A stretch of DNA of 23,719 nucleotides from an uncultured bacterium (GCA_902464375.1 CABQIM010000018.1:1-23719), one strand, 5' to 3'. Positions 1 to 7,272 are shown, numbered from the stretch's first letter. The notes: generated from the sequence alone by a model not told the origin. Translations and numbers: made by a program.

Positions 1-455
1 AATTTTGGTTTAATTTGAGTGTGAACAGTTATTGCGTATTCACGGATTTTTTTTTCTTCTTTGGTAATTTTTTCTTTCAAATCTTTATTAATTACTAATT
101 CTTCTGTTTTTTTACAAATAAAATGAGTGCTCTTGTATCCGCCTTCTAATACACAAGTTAGCATTATAAGAAGATTCATAACCAAATATAAAGCAAAGAG
201 TATAATAACAGCACTTAAGTATTTGAGTTCAAATACTGCACCCCAAATATTGAATGAAATTGAATAAATATTATTAGCGACATCAAGAAGCCAATTTAAG
301 AAAGGTGTAATAAATCCAAGCCACTCCCAATGTGCATGAGTAAGATTTTGAATCCAAAATAATAAAAGCATTATTATACAAAATACACAAACTATTTTCA
401 TAAAATGCCAAAAACTTTTTAATGCGCCAAAAATTTTCAGTACAAATTCATGCAT
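1..455 (-). CDS. Partial two-helix membrane protein, C-terminus beyond the window
   Basis: I do not recognise this gene. The frame is open from the ATG at 455 to the window edge (151 codons), so the stop and C-terminus are missing. A short N-terminal stretch is followed by a hydrophobic segment at about residues 19-38. A Trp-rich loop comes next (HAHWEWLGF), then a second long hydrophobic segment at about 78-104. After that the sequence turns lysine- and glutamate-rich (KDLKEKITKEEKKIREYA) and looks helical or coiled-coil and cytoplasmic. An AAGGAG Shine-Dalgarno lies about 10 bases before the start. The start is only 17 bases after the panC stop, so the gene is probably the last or next cistron of the same transcript. 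The two-helix N-terminus could anchor a larger C-terminal domain. I infer no function. Confidence 0.75.
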   Translation of the reverse strand, partial: MHEFVLKIFGALKSFWHFMKIVCVFCIIMLLLFWIQNLTHAHWEWLGFITPFLNWLLDVANNIYSISFNIWGAVFELKYLSAVIILFALYLVMNLLIMLTCVLEGGYKSTHFICKKTEELVINKDLKEKITKEEKKIREYAITVHTQIKPK

Positions 456-472
456 TTATCAAAATCTCCTTA

Positions 473-1321
473 TTAACCTAAATAGATATTATCAATCAAT
501 CTAACACCTTCTACGCGACAAGCAATTAAAGCTATAGAATCATCATTTGCTTTTTCTTGTTCCTCAAGAGTGTTTTTATCCAATATTTCTAAATATTCCA
601 TATCGTGTTTATCTGTCAAGAAAGAATATGCAGTTTCTTTCAAGGCTGAAACATCTGTAATACCTTTTTTGTAACATTTTTTTATGTTATTTAGAATTGA
701 ACTCAAAACAAGAGCATCCTTTTTGCCTTGCTCTGACAAATACTTATTTCTTGAACTTAATGCAAGTCCGGATTCTTCTCTAACAATCGGACATTGAATA
801 ATTTCAATCGGTACATTCAAATCATTAACCATTTTTTTGATTATAATAACCTGTTGAGCATCTTTTTGTCCAAAGAATGCACAATCCGGCTGCACAATAT
901 TAAATAATTTTAGTACAACAGTACAAACACCGTCAAAATGACCGGTTCTTGTTTTTCCACAAAGTTTATTTACATAGAAAAACGGAGGACATACATAAGT
1001 CAATGTGTCATTAGAAAGCTTACTTTTCCCCCCATACATTTCAGCTGGCGTTGGAGCAAAAACAGCATCTACACCAACAGAATTACAAAGTTCCATATCC
1101 TTGTCCAAAGTTCTCGGATACTTGTCAAAATCTTCTGATGGTCCAAATTGGATTGGATTCACAAAAACAGAAACAACAACTTTATCACAAGTTTCTTTTG
1201 CTTTTTTTATCAAGCTCAAATGTCCTTCGTGTAAAGCTCCCATAGTTGGAACAAGCCCAACTTTCAAACCTTTCCATTCTGCTCTTTTTTCTCTTAATTC
1301 CTTAATCGTATGTACTAACAT
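473..1321 (-). CDS. panC: Pantothenate synthetase PanC
   Basis: PanC is a cytoplasmic enzyme that condenses pantoate with beta-alanine using ATP, giving pantothenate, the precursor of coenzyme A. The 282-residue length is normal for the family. The HIGH-type ATP-binding motif PTMGALHEGH sits at residues 25-34. It is followed by NPIQFGPSEDFDKYPRT, a pantoate-binding-type LCGKTRTGHFDGV segment, the FGQKDAQQ motif and the KMSKS-like region ESGLALSSRNKYL. All are intact, so the enzyme should be active. The start at 1321 has a GAGGGAT Shine-Dalgarno. panB lies upstream on the same strand, but 124 bases separate them and hold a good extended -10 promoter, so panC can be expressed on its own. A membrane-protein gene follows 17 bases after the stop. 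Confidence 0.97.
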   Translation of the reverse strand: MLVHTIKELREKRAEWKGLKVGLVPTMGALHEGHLSLIKKAKETCDKVVVSVFVNPIQFGPSEDFDKYPRTLDKDMELCNSVGVDAVFAPTPAEMYGGKSKLSNDTLTYVCPPFFYVNKLCGKTRTGHFDGVCTVVLKLFNIVQPDCAFFGQKDAQQVIIIKKMVNDLNVPIEIIQCPIVREESGLALSSRNKYLSEQGKKDALVLSSILNNIKKCYKKGITDVSALKETAYSFLTDKHDMEYLEILDKNTLEEQEKANDDSIALIACRVEGVRLIDNIYLG

Positions 1322-1373
1322 CTTATCCCTCTTTTATCAAAATGTATTGATGACAATTCACCTTACAGTACTG

Positions 1374-1401
1374 ATTATACCACTATAAGGTTGCGGTGCA
1401 A
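1374..1401 (-). promoter_or_regulatory. Extended -10 promoter for panC
   Basis: Read on the minus strand, TGGTATAAT (1382-1374) is a perfect TATAAT with the TGn extension. TTGCAC (1401-1396) lies 16 bases upstream and shares only TTG with the -35 consensus. The extension probably compensates. The expected transcript start is about 45 bases before the panC ATG. Confidence 0.6.
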
Positions 1402-1445
1402 TAAATTTTTATCGAATTAGAAAATCCAATTTGCAACATATCCCA

Positions 1446-2243
1446 TTAAGCAAAAAATGATTCCTTCTCAGAAGGGAACAGTTCGTTTTTAACCTCACCT
1501 ATATATTCCTCTGCAGCATTTAAAACAACATCATGTAAATCGGCATACTTTTTAACAAATTTTGGAGCAAAGTCTGTAAACTTACCCAATATATCGTCCG
1601 TAACAACAATTTGACCAGAACAATATTTTCCTGCACCAATACCAATTGTTGGGATATTAATATTTTCAGTAATATATTTTGCACTCTCTTCCGGCATAAG
1701 TTCTAGAACAACCGCAAAACATCCAGCCTCTTCTAATTTTTTAGCGCTTTGCAAAATGTCTTCCACTTTGTCTTTCGTTTTACCTTGAATCTTATGCCCC
1801 CCAATTGTGTTCATCAATTGCGGTGTAAAGCCTAAATGACCGAGAACCGGAATTCCGGATTCTACGCAGCGTTTAATCAAATGCAAAATGTGTTCATTGC
1901 ACCCTTCCAGTTTTACACCGGATGCACCTGCCTTAATCATTTTTGAGGCATTCTCTAAACCTTGTTCTACAGAAAGATTATAGCTCATAAACGGCATATC
2001 ACCAATGATAAAAGACTTTTGCGCTCCTCTTGCCACCGCACGGACAAAAATTAACATCTCATCTATCGAAATATTATAAGTATCTTTGTACCCCAATGCG
2101 ACCATAGCAAGCGAGTCGCCAACCAAAATTGCGTCAATATCAGCTTGTTCCAGCACCTGTGCGGTTGAATAATCATAAGCCGTAAGCATAGCAATTTTTT
2201 CGTTATTATCTTTTAATTTTTGAAATGTATTAACCGTCTTCAT
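1446..2243 (-). CDS. panB: 3-methyl-2-oxobutanoate hydroxymethyltransferase PanB
   Basis: PanB makes ketopantoate from 2-oxoisovalerate and methylene-tetrahydrofolate, the first committed step to pantothenate. The protein is 265 residues, the usual length. It shows the TIM-barrel landmarks MLTAYDYSTAQ near residue 19, the metal-binding LVGDSLAMV near 40, GDMPFMSY near 82, VKLEGCNEH near 110, GIPVLGHLGFTPQ near 131 and TIGIGAGKYCSGQIVV near 195. The start at 2243 has an AAGGTG Shine-Dalgarno. Ketopantoate reductase (panE) is not in the window. The region upstream of panB is a 60-bp tandem repeat rather than an obvious promoter, so its transcription start is not clear. panC follows after 124 bases on the same strand. 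Confidence 0.97.
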   Translation of the reverse strand: MKTVNTFQKLKDNNEKIAMLTAYDYSTAQVLEQADIDAILVGDSLAMVALGYKDTYNISIDEMLIFVRAVARGAQKSFIIGDMPFMSYNLSVEQGLENASKMIKAGASGVKLEGCNEHILHLIKRCVESGIPVLGHLGFTPQLMNTIGGHKIQGKTKDKVEDILQSAKKLEEAGCFAVVLELMPEESAKYITENINIPTIGIGAGKYCSGQIVVTDDILGKFTDFAPKFVKKYADLHDVVLNAAEEYIGEVKNELFPSEKESFFA

Positions 2244-2270
2244 CTTTACACCTTATTAACACTTTCCCCC

Positions 2271-2406
2271 TCGCCCCTTGTGGGAGGTACTACGTACGTA
2301 GACAACTCTGTAGATTATTTTAGACTACCTTCGTCCCTTGTGGGAGGTACTACGTATGTAAACAACTTTGTAGATTATTTTGGATTACCCTCGCCCCTTG
2401 TGGGAG
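2271..2406. repeat. 60-bp tandem repeat, about 2.3 copies
   Basis: Units run 2271-2330, 2331-2390 and a partial third from 2391 to 2406. Each begins TCGCCCCTTGTGGGAG. The full units carry ACTACGTACGTAG, which contains the perfect palindrome CTACGTACGTAG (TATGTA in unit 2), followed by GTAGATTATTTT. The two full units differ at 7 of 60 positions, and all seven are transitions. A short ORF on the plus strand across this stretch is only the repeat translated. Confidence 0.9.
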
Positions 2407-2475
2407 AGGGTAGAATTTCAAGTTAAGAACGTCAGTTCGAAACTTAGAAATTCGGGTGAGAGGTAGATATAAAAA

Positions 2476-2516
2476 GCGAAGACGCTTAGCTATATTAAAC
2501 TTCTAAGCGTCTTCGC
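2476..2516 (-). terminator. Rho-independent terminator of yvcK
   Basis: A perfect 14-bp stem, GCGAAGACGCTTAG (2476-2489) with CTAAGCGTCTTCGC (2503-2516), encloses a 13-base loop. On the minus strand it is followed by TTTTTATAT. A further outer pair, AGGTAGAT with ATCTACCT, reaches the yvcK stop codon. Confidence 0.9.
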
Positions 2517-2530
2517 CTCTATGCATCTAC

Positions 2531-3841
2531 CTACCTTTTAGCCGCTCTTCTATACCAATAATAAACCGCTCTTGCAACACGATGAGAACTGTGTCTTACA
2601 AGTCCTTGTTTATTTTCTTGGAGCAATTTTTGAGAAACAACTTCTATTCCGATTGGTGCAATATTTTCCATATCCAATCTTACAGGAATAGAACCACTCT
2701 TCGCGTAACCTTCAGAAATATTATCAGGTAAACTATCATTAACAAGTACCGCATCAATAATTCTCTTACCGTTTGCGTGAGTAATCAGCGCATTCACGTG
2801 ACTTGCAACTGAATAATTATCAGTTTCTCCTGGTTGAGTCATTATATTACATACATAAATCTTCTTTGCATGAGATTTTTCAATCGCATCTACAATACCA
2901 TCTACAAGAAGGTTTGGAATTACGCTTGTATACAAACTTCCGGGACCCAAGATAATTAAATCCGCATCATGGATTGCTGCTATTGCTTCCGGTAATGCCT
3001 TACAGTGTTCAGGCTCTGTAAACAAACGTTTAATTTTTCCATGAGCTTCCGGAATATTGGATTCACCATGTACAACACTTCCATCTTCAAATGTAGCAGC
3101 TAATTTCATGTCATCCAATGTAGCAGGAAGAACCACACCACGTATATTTAATACGTTAGAAGATTCTTTAACCGCTCTAAACATATCCCCTGTGATTGAA
3201 CAAAGTGCAGTTAAGAACAAGTTGCCAAAACTATGACCTTCCAAGCCTTCACCATTTTTAAATCTATATTGGAAAAGTTCTGTAATCATATCTTCATCAT
3301 CAGCAAGTGCTGCGATACAGTTTCTAATATCTCCTGGTGGAAGAATTCCCATTTCTTCTCTTAAACGACCAGAGCTTCCGCCATCGTCACCAACTGTAAC
3401 GATTGCAGTAATATTATTTGTGTATTTTTTTATACCTCTAAGAAGCATTGAAAGACCTGTACCACCACCAATTGCAACGATTTTTGCACCTTTGTTAAGT
3501 TTTCTTCTTCTGTATAATTTTTCTAAGATTGAAGTATTTCCTTTAGAATTATCCATATCCATTATAGATAATGTAGTTTTTTGCCATCCCTTGAAGAATA
3601 TTACAGCCCCGATAAATATAAATACGGCAGCTAAGAAATTGGAAGGCAAAATCAAAGCAGCTTTTCTAATAAGTTCTAATGACATATAAATAGGTCTTAC
3701 GTTAGCCAAAACCATAAATCCCAATACTATCATAATTGAGCCTAAAAAGATTAAGAAAAACCATCTTTTTACTTCCAACCCTGGAAGTAACCAGCCAACA
3801 TCTTTTGTTACTTTTACATTATCTTTAAAATTGAATGCCAT
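2531..3841 (-). CDS. yvcK: YvcK/CofD-like protein with two N-terminal transmembrane helices
   Basis: YvcK proteins bind UDP-sugars and are needed for normal envelope growth on gluconeogenic carbon in Bacillus. They resemble the CofD transferase, but no transferase reaction is established for them. The core starts near residue 118 with KIVAIGGGTGLSMLLRG, then TVGDDGGSSGRLREEMG and ILPPGDIRNC, then EGHSFGNLF and the ILGPGSLYTSVIPNLL motif. All family signatures are intact. Ahead of the core are two hydrophobic helices (about residues 27-46 and 67-86), so the protein is probably membrane-anchored with a cytoplasmic core. I chose the ATG at 3841 because GGGTGG lies just upstream. An in-frame ATG at 3856 has no Shine-Dalgarno and would overlap pxpA. 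The chosen start is two bases after the pxpA stop, so the two genes are probably translationally coupled. Confidence 0.93.
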   Translation of the reverse strand: MAFNFKDNVKVTKDVGWLLPGLEVKRWFFLIFLGSIMIVLGFMVLANVRPIYMSLELIRKAALILPSNFLAAVFIFIGAVIFFKGWQKTTLSIMDMDNSKGNTSILEKLYRRRKLNKGAKIVAIGGGTGLSMLLRGIKKYTNNITAIVTVGDDGGSSGRLREEMGILPPGDIRNCIAALADDEDMITELFQYRFKNGEGLEGHSFGNLFLTALCSITGDMFRAVKESSNVLNIRGVVLPATLDDMKLAATFEDGSVVHGESNIPEAHGKIKRLFTEPEHCKALPEAIAAIHDADLIILGPGSLYTSVIPNLLVDGIVDAIEKSHAKKIYVCNIMTQPGETDNYSVASHVNALITHANGKRIIDAVLVNDSLPDNISEGYAKSGSIPVRLDMENIAPIGIEVVSQKLLQENKQGLVRHSSHRVARAVYYWYRRAAKR

Positions 3842-3843
3842 AA

Positions 3844-4638
3844 TTAATCCACCCATCCTGAAGCTTTTGCATTAATATAATTAACCGGAGCAGGAGTTAT
3901 ATAATTTCTTGCCTGCTGAATTAATTCCAATGAATTTTTATATTTGTTAGAAAAATGAATTGTATCAACTTCTACAAAACTCATACCGCCCAAGTTATTA
4001 CGGATTTGAGAAGTATGAAGAAGATGTTGAAATCTTTTTATCAAATCATAATTATTTGTGTTGTCAGGAACTGAATAATCAATACTCAAATCGGCATTAT
4101 ACGTTTTTTCTAAAGAAATTTCCTGAGCCACTTGAAGATTTGTATAATCTGCTACTTTTGAAGTAATATCACCGGCTGGAGCATAATATACAAGCCATTC
4201 TGAACATTTTTTTATGGCATTAGCAATTGCACAAGAGAATGTAAAATCTTCACCAGCCATTTTATACATAGCACCGTGTGGTCTTACGTGCTCTATACTT
4301 AAACCATAAGCTTTTGCGAAAGACATAATCGCACCAACTTGATAAACAACAAGAGCTTCCAACTCGTCTTCTTTTAATTCTACAGGTCTATAACCAAACC
4401 CTTGAATATCGTTAAAACCAATATGCGCACCAATGGCAACATTTTTCTCTTTTGCTTTAAGCATAGCTTCTTTTATTGTTACCGGATCACCTGCGTGAAA
4501 TCCACATGAAACGTTAACTGAACTTACATAATCAAGCAATTCGTATTCTTGAATATTTTTATACACACCGTACGCCTGCGCTAAATCGCAGTTAAAGTCA
4601 ATATTTTTTATCGACTTCTTTTCTATAACTTCCTGCAT
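3844..4638 (-). CDS. LamB/YcsF (PxpA-like) family protein, divergent C-terminal half
   Basis: PxpA is one subunit of the ATP-dependent 5-oxoprolinase, which opens pyroglutamate to glutamate together with PxpB and PxpC. The N-terminal half is clearly of this family: IDFNCDLAQAYG near residue 13, NVSCGFHAGDP near 42, AIGAHIGFNDIQGFGYR near 69, and HVRPHGAMYKM near 117. The C-terminal half is weaker. Where the family usually has a CVHGD-type motif after the conserved acidic-Asp/Thr/Ile position, this protein reads VDTIHFSNKYKN. No pxpB or pxpC gene lies in the window. Length (264) is close to normal. The start has an AGGGAG Shine-Dalgarno. It is co-transcribed with yvcK (2-base gap). The true substrate is uncertain, so I give no gene symbol. 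Confidence 0.85.
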   Translation of the reverse strand: MQEVIEKKSIKNIDFNCDLAQAYGVYKNIQEYELLDYVSSVNVSCGFHAGDPVTIKEAMLKAKEKNVAIGAHIGFNDIQGFGYRPVELKEDELEALVVYQVGAIMSFAKAYGLSIEHVRPHGAMYKMAGEDFTFSCAIANAIKKCSEWLVYYAPAGDITSKVADYTNLQVAQEISLEKTYNADLSIDYSVPDNTNNYDLIKRFQHLLHTSQIRNNLGGMSFVEVDTIHFSNKYKNSLELIQQARNYITPAPVNYINAKASGWVD

Positions 4639-4663
4639 TAAATTCTCCCTATTTTACTTGATT

Positions 4664-4669
4664 ATTATA
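4664..4669 (-). promoter_or_regulatory. Possible -10 box for the pxpA-like gene and yvcK
   Basis: TATAAT on the minus strand lies 25 bases before the pxpA-like start. It has no TGn extension and no convincing -35 box at 16-18 bases, so this is a weak call. Confidence 0.35.
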
Positions 4670-4711
4670 TAACAAAAAAGTTTTTATATTTCACACAACA
4701 TAAGAAAAAAA

Positions 4712-5542
4712 CTAGTTTTCAATTTTTTGTCTTAAAATCGAATTAGAACCTTGACAAGTTATGAATAACATATTGCCTTCTACGTGCAAACCATAAGGTT
4801 TGTCAAGCTTAGACACAAGAACTGACGCAACTCCCATTGGAGTAATTTTCACTACGTTATTTGCGCTATAGTTTGATACATAAATATTTCCGACACTGTC
4901 TGCTGCAAGGCTGATTGGACCGCTAATCAAAGCACTCTTTAAGAATACTTGACGTTTACCATCCGGAGTAATTTTTATAATTGTATTATCAGAAAATGTT
5001 GCAACATAAATATTACCTGATTTATCCGTTGTGATTCCAGTCGGACTTAAAATATTTTCATAAACACCTGATTGAGTTGCAATCTTAGATGGAGTATTTG
5101 TTTGCGGAGTTGGAAGAGTTGTTGAAATTTTAATTGATTCTGCTAACTCTTGACCACGCTGATAGTAACTACTTGATTGCGGAATAAGTTTTAAGTATTC
5201 CGCAGACTTGGTATAATCTTCCAACTTGGAGCTCATCAATGCAAGCTTATAAATAACTTCATAGTCGTTTGGATTTCTCAAATATACCTGCTTATATACA
5301 GACAAAGCTTCCGCATATTGTTTCAAGTATTCTAAAACAGTCGCCAAATTGTAATAAGCGTCTGTGTAATCCGGATAAGTTCTAACCGCAGAACGGAAAG
5401 ATTCTATCGCACGTTCATACATACCAAGCTTATAAAAATCAATACCTTGGTTATAATCCATTTTTGCATCTATTGGTATTTCCGCTGCAAAAACAGACAT
5501 TGACATTGACAATAAAATTGTTGCTAATATTCTCTTAAACAT
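4712..5542 (-). CDS. Exported TPR and NHL-repeat protein
   Basis: The chosen start (5542) gives a clear signal peptide, MFKRILATILLSMSMSVFA, with a likely cut after FAA, so the 276-residue protein should be exported. An in-frame ATG at 5593 would only add an untypical tail before that signal. About three TPR units follow (residues 27-130; for example YNQGIDFYKLGMYERAIESF and YYNLATVLEYLKQYAEALSV). After a Thr/Pro linker come NHL-type strands with the pattern PTGITTDKSGNIYVATFSDN, then LAADSVGNIYVSNYSANNVVKI. Only about three blades are present, fewer than the six of a closed NHL propeller, so it may dimerise or be shortened. There is no Shine-Dalgarno; the -10 box ends six bases before the ATG. 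The exact role is unknown; TPR and NHL parts suggest protein binding. Confidence 0.85.
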   Translation of the reverse strand: MFKRILATILLSMSMSVFAAEIPIDAKMDYNQGIDFYKLGMYERAIESFRSAVRTYPDYTDAYYNLATVLEYLKQYAEALSVYKQVYLRNPNDYEVIYKLALMSSKLEDYTKSAEYLKLIPQSSSYYQRGQELAESIKISTTLPTPQTNTPSKIATQSGVYENILSPTGITTDKSGNIYVATFSDNTIIKITPDGKRQVFLKSALISGPISLAADSVGNIYVSNYSANNVVKITPMGVASVLVSKLDKPYGLHVEGNMLFITCQGSNSILRQKIEN

Positions 5543-5548
5543 AGGCAC

Positions 5549-5557
5549 ATTATAACA
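5549..5557 (-). promoter_or_regulatory. Extended -10 box, likely leaderless start of the TPR/NHL gene
   Basis: Read on the minus strand, TGTTATAAT ends exactly six bases (GTGCCT) before the ATG at 5542. Transcription would begin at or next to the start codon. No Shine-Dalgarno is present. Confidence 0.55.
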
Positions 5558-5621
5558 CAAAATGTGATAAATGATACTAGATATACCTGACAAAACATTA
5601 CTAAATCTGATATTTTTACGC

Positions 5622-5627
5622 TAAAAT
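5622..5627 (+). promoter_or_regulatory. -10 box, likely leaderless start of miaA
   Basis: TAAAAT lies exactly six bases (ATAACT) before the miaA ATG, and there is no purine-rich ribosome site. The spacing is identical to that at 5542 (minus) and 8639 (plus). No clear -35 hexamer is visible. Confidence 0.45.
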
Positions 5628-5633
5628 ATAACT

Positions 5634-6482
5634 ATGAAGCCTAAAGTTATTGCAATTGTTGGACCGACGGCAAGTGGTAAGACCGCTATGTCAATTGAAC
5701 TCGCTAAAAGAATTAACGGCGAGATTGTTTCTGCGGACTCCAGACTTGTTTACAAAGGGTTTGATATAGCATCCGCCAAACCAACACTAGAAGAGCGTGA
5801 AGGGATTCCACACTACCTTATTGATATTGTAGAACCGGAATTTGATTATTCTGTTGGAAACTATTATGATGACGCTAAAAATGCTATTTACGAAATCTTA
5901 TCAAAAGGCAAAACTCCTATCATTGTCGGCGGCACTGGCTTATATTTCAGGATTCTTTTAGAGAATTACAACCTGCCAAGAGTAGAAGCAAATTACGAAT
6001 TACGTGCAGAACTTGATAAAAGAGATAAAGAAGATTTGCTTGAAGAATTAAAACAACTGGACAAAATCACATATGAACGACTTTACGATTCAAACAAACG
6101 CAGAATTGTAAGAGCTTTAGAAATAATTAAACTCTTAAATAAACCGATTTCTGAAATAGATATTGAAAAAGAACCGGAATTTGATGTTGAGTGGAAAATC
6201 CCACAAATGGAATCCAGAGAATGGCTCTATGACAGAATAAACAAACGTGTCGACATTATGGTAGAACAAGGTCTGATTGATGAAACAAAATTTTTGCTAA
6301 AAAAACACGGAAGAATCAAGAATTTTATTTGCACAATAGGATATCAAGAAATCTTGACCTATTTAGACGGTGAAGCAACCTTAGATGAGGCTTTGGATAA
6401 ACTCAAACAGCATTCCAGAAATTATGCCAAACGTCAACTCACTTGGTTCCGCAAAAATCCGGAGTTAGAAATAAAAATTTAG
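5634..6482 (+). CDS. miaA: tRNA dimethylallyltransferase MiaA
   Basis: MiaA transfers a dimethylallyl group to N6 of A37 in tRNAs reading UNN codons, in the cytoplasm. The P-loop GPTASGKT is at residues 10-17. It is followed by IVSADSRLVYKGFDIASAKP (normally SADSMQVYRGMDIGTAKP), GIPHYLIDIVEP, the IVGGTGLYFRILL motif near 99 and RIVRALEI. The C-terminus has FICTIGYQEI and NYAKRQLTWFRKNP. All key elements are present, and 282 residues is slightly short but within the family range. The gene is single and divergent from the exported TPR/NHL gene, with 91 bases between the two start codons. It has no Shine-Dalgarno and is probably translated from a leaderless message. Confidence 0.97.
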   Translation: MKPKVIAIVGPTASGKTAMSIELAKRINGEIVSADSRLVYKGFDIASAKPTLEEREGIPHYLIDIVEPEFDYSVGNYYDDAKNAIYEILSKGKTPIIVGGTGLYFRILLENYNLPRVEANYELRAELDKRDKEDLLEELKQLDKITYERLYDSNKRRIVRALEIIKLLNKPISEIDIEKEPEFDVEWKIPQMESREWLYDRINKRVDIMVEQGLIDETKFLLKKHGRIKNFICTIGYQEILTYLDGEATLDEALDKLKQHSRNYAKRQLTWFRKNPELEIKI

Positions 6483-6587
6483 CTGCCATTTTCTCATGAT
6501 TCACTACTTTCCGGTTAGAACTTTTGCTCCGTCAGATTTAACATTTACGGTAATTTTTATATTTGACTTAAATGTCATCATATATGT

Positions 6588-6743
6588 ATGAGAATAAAAA
6601 GTTTTTTCAAGCTCTTAAATAAAAAAATAAATAAATACGACAAGGCTGTTTCAAATCCCTTTGAAGCAGCTCCAATTACTATTACTTTAGTATGGGTTGA
6701 GAACGAACAAGTTCCGTATCCTAAGCCACCCCATCCAAACTAA
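6588..6743 (+). CDS. Possible 51-residue protein, unrecognised
   Basis: A 51-codon frame, MRIKSFFKLLNKK then a body with VSNPFEAAP and ITITLVWVE, ends with a proline-rich PYPKPPHPN. The protein reads as plausible rather than random: a basic amphipathic start, a hydrophobic strand and a Pro-rich tail. There is no Shine-Dalgarno. A TTGACT at 6563-6568 may be a -35 box, but no well-placed -10 lies before the ATG. The last 23 bases overlap the 3' end of the convergent gene at 6721-7185. It may not be a gene. The remainder of the 6483-6720 gap shows nothing else. Confidence 0.3.
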   Translation: MRIKSFFKLLNKKINKYDKAVSNPFEAAPITITLVWVENEQVPYPKPPHPN

Positions 6744-7185
6744 TACCTTTTTTCTTACAAGCTTCTGCCACCAATGTTTGTTCTTCCGGCAGAAATTCTT
6801 CCAGTATAGAACCCAACGCAAAAGTAGAGCCTAAAGACCCTGCAACAGCTAAACCTGCTAAAACAGGACCCGCACCGGCAGCCATACCCAGAATTGCAGT
6901 TGGAATTGCTAGATATGAAGCACACTTTATTGCTGATTTACCCAACTGTTTAAAACCGGATTTCCAATTCGTCCCTTCTACCTTTTCGCCATCTGAATCA
7001 TATTTCATGCTAAAAGCTCCAGGAACTGACAAAAAATCCGGAACACAAAATAGAGCCGTAGTTATAGTTCCGGCACCTATAGCTTTTTTAGCTTTAGACA
7101 AAGATTGTGCACTCGGCAACTTCATGCTAGGCAATTTTTCAACACCGCTTTTCAAAGTCGGCAAGACAGAATTTAGTTTAACCAT
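6721..7185 (-). CDS. Small Gly/Ala-rich membrane protein, unrecognised
   Basis: I do not recognise this 154-residue protein. The N-terminal 35 residues are basic and Ser/Lys/Pro-rich with no typical signal peptide. A hydrophobic stretch follows (about 36-57, AIGAGTITTALFCVPDFLSV). A polar loop with MKYDSDGEKVEGTNW comes next, then a long Ala/Gly hydrophobic region (about 87-130, including ILGMAAGAGPVLAGLAVAGS). The C-terminus is acidic then polar. The make-up suggests two to three membrane-embedded or amphipathic helices. A GGGA Shine-Dalgarno precedes the start. It is similar in size and style to the proteins at 17713-18153 and 18154-18591, but I see no clear sequence identity with them. glgC lies upstream on the same strand, 95 bases away. 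Confidence 0.7.
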   Translation of the reverse strand: MVKLNSVLPTLKSGVEKLPSMKLPSAQSLSKAKKAIGAGTITTALFCVPDFLSVPGAFSMKYDSDGEKVEGTNWKSGFKQLGKSAIKCASYLAIPTAILGMAAGAGPVLAGLAVAGSLGSTFALGSILEEFLPEEQTLVAEACKKKGISLDGVA

Positions 7186-7244
7186 AATTTTCCCATATAA
7201 ATACTTAATTTATTCCCGTATATACATAAAGAATTTTTAGTTAA

Positions 7245-7272
7245 AATAATTGCTTTATTCTTATCAATTATT
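7245..7272 (-). terminator. Possible AT-rich terminator of glgC
   Basis: An 8-bp stem, AATAATTG with CAATTATT, encloses a 12-base loop just after the glgC stop. On the minus strand it is followed by TTAACTAAAAATTC. The stem is weak because it is almost all A/T. Confidence 0.3.

Noticed and set aside
2271..2406. CRISPR array
   Set aside because: The whole 60-base unit repeats, with no unique spacers between repeats.
2220..2426. 68-codon plus-strand frame
   Set aside because: It is the 60-bp tandem repeat read in frame, with no ribosome site.
3842..3856. Longer yvcK start at 3856
   Set aside because: No Shine-Dalgarno precedes it and it would overlap the pxpA-like gene; GGGTGG supports 3841.
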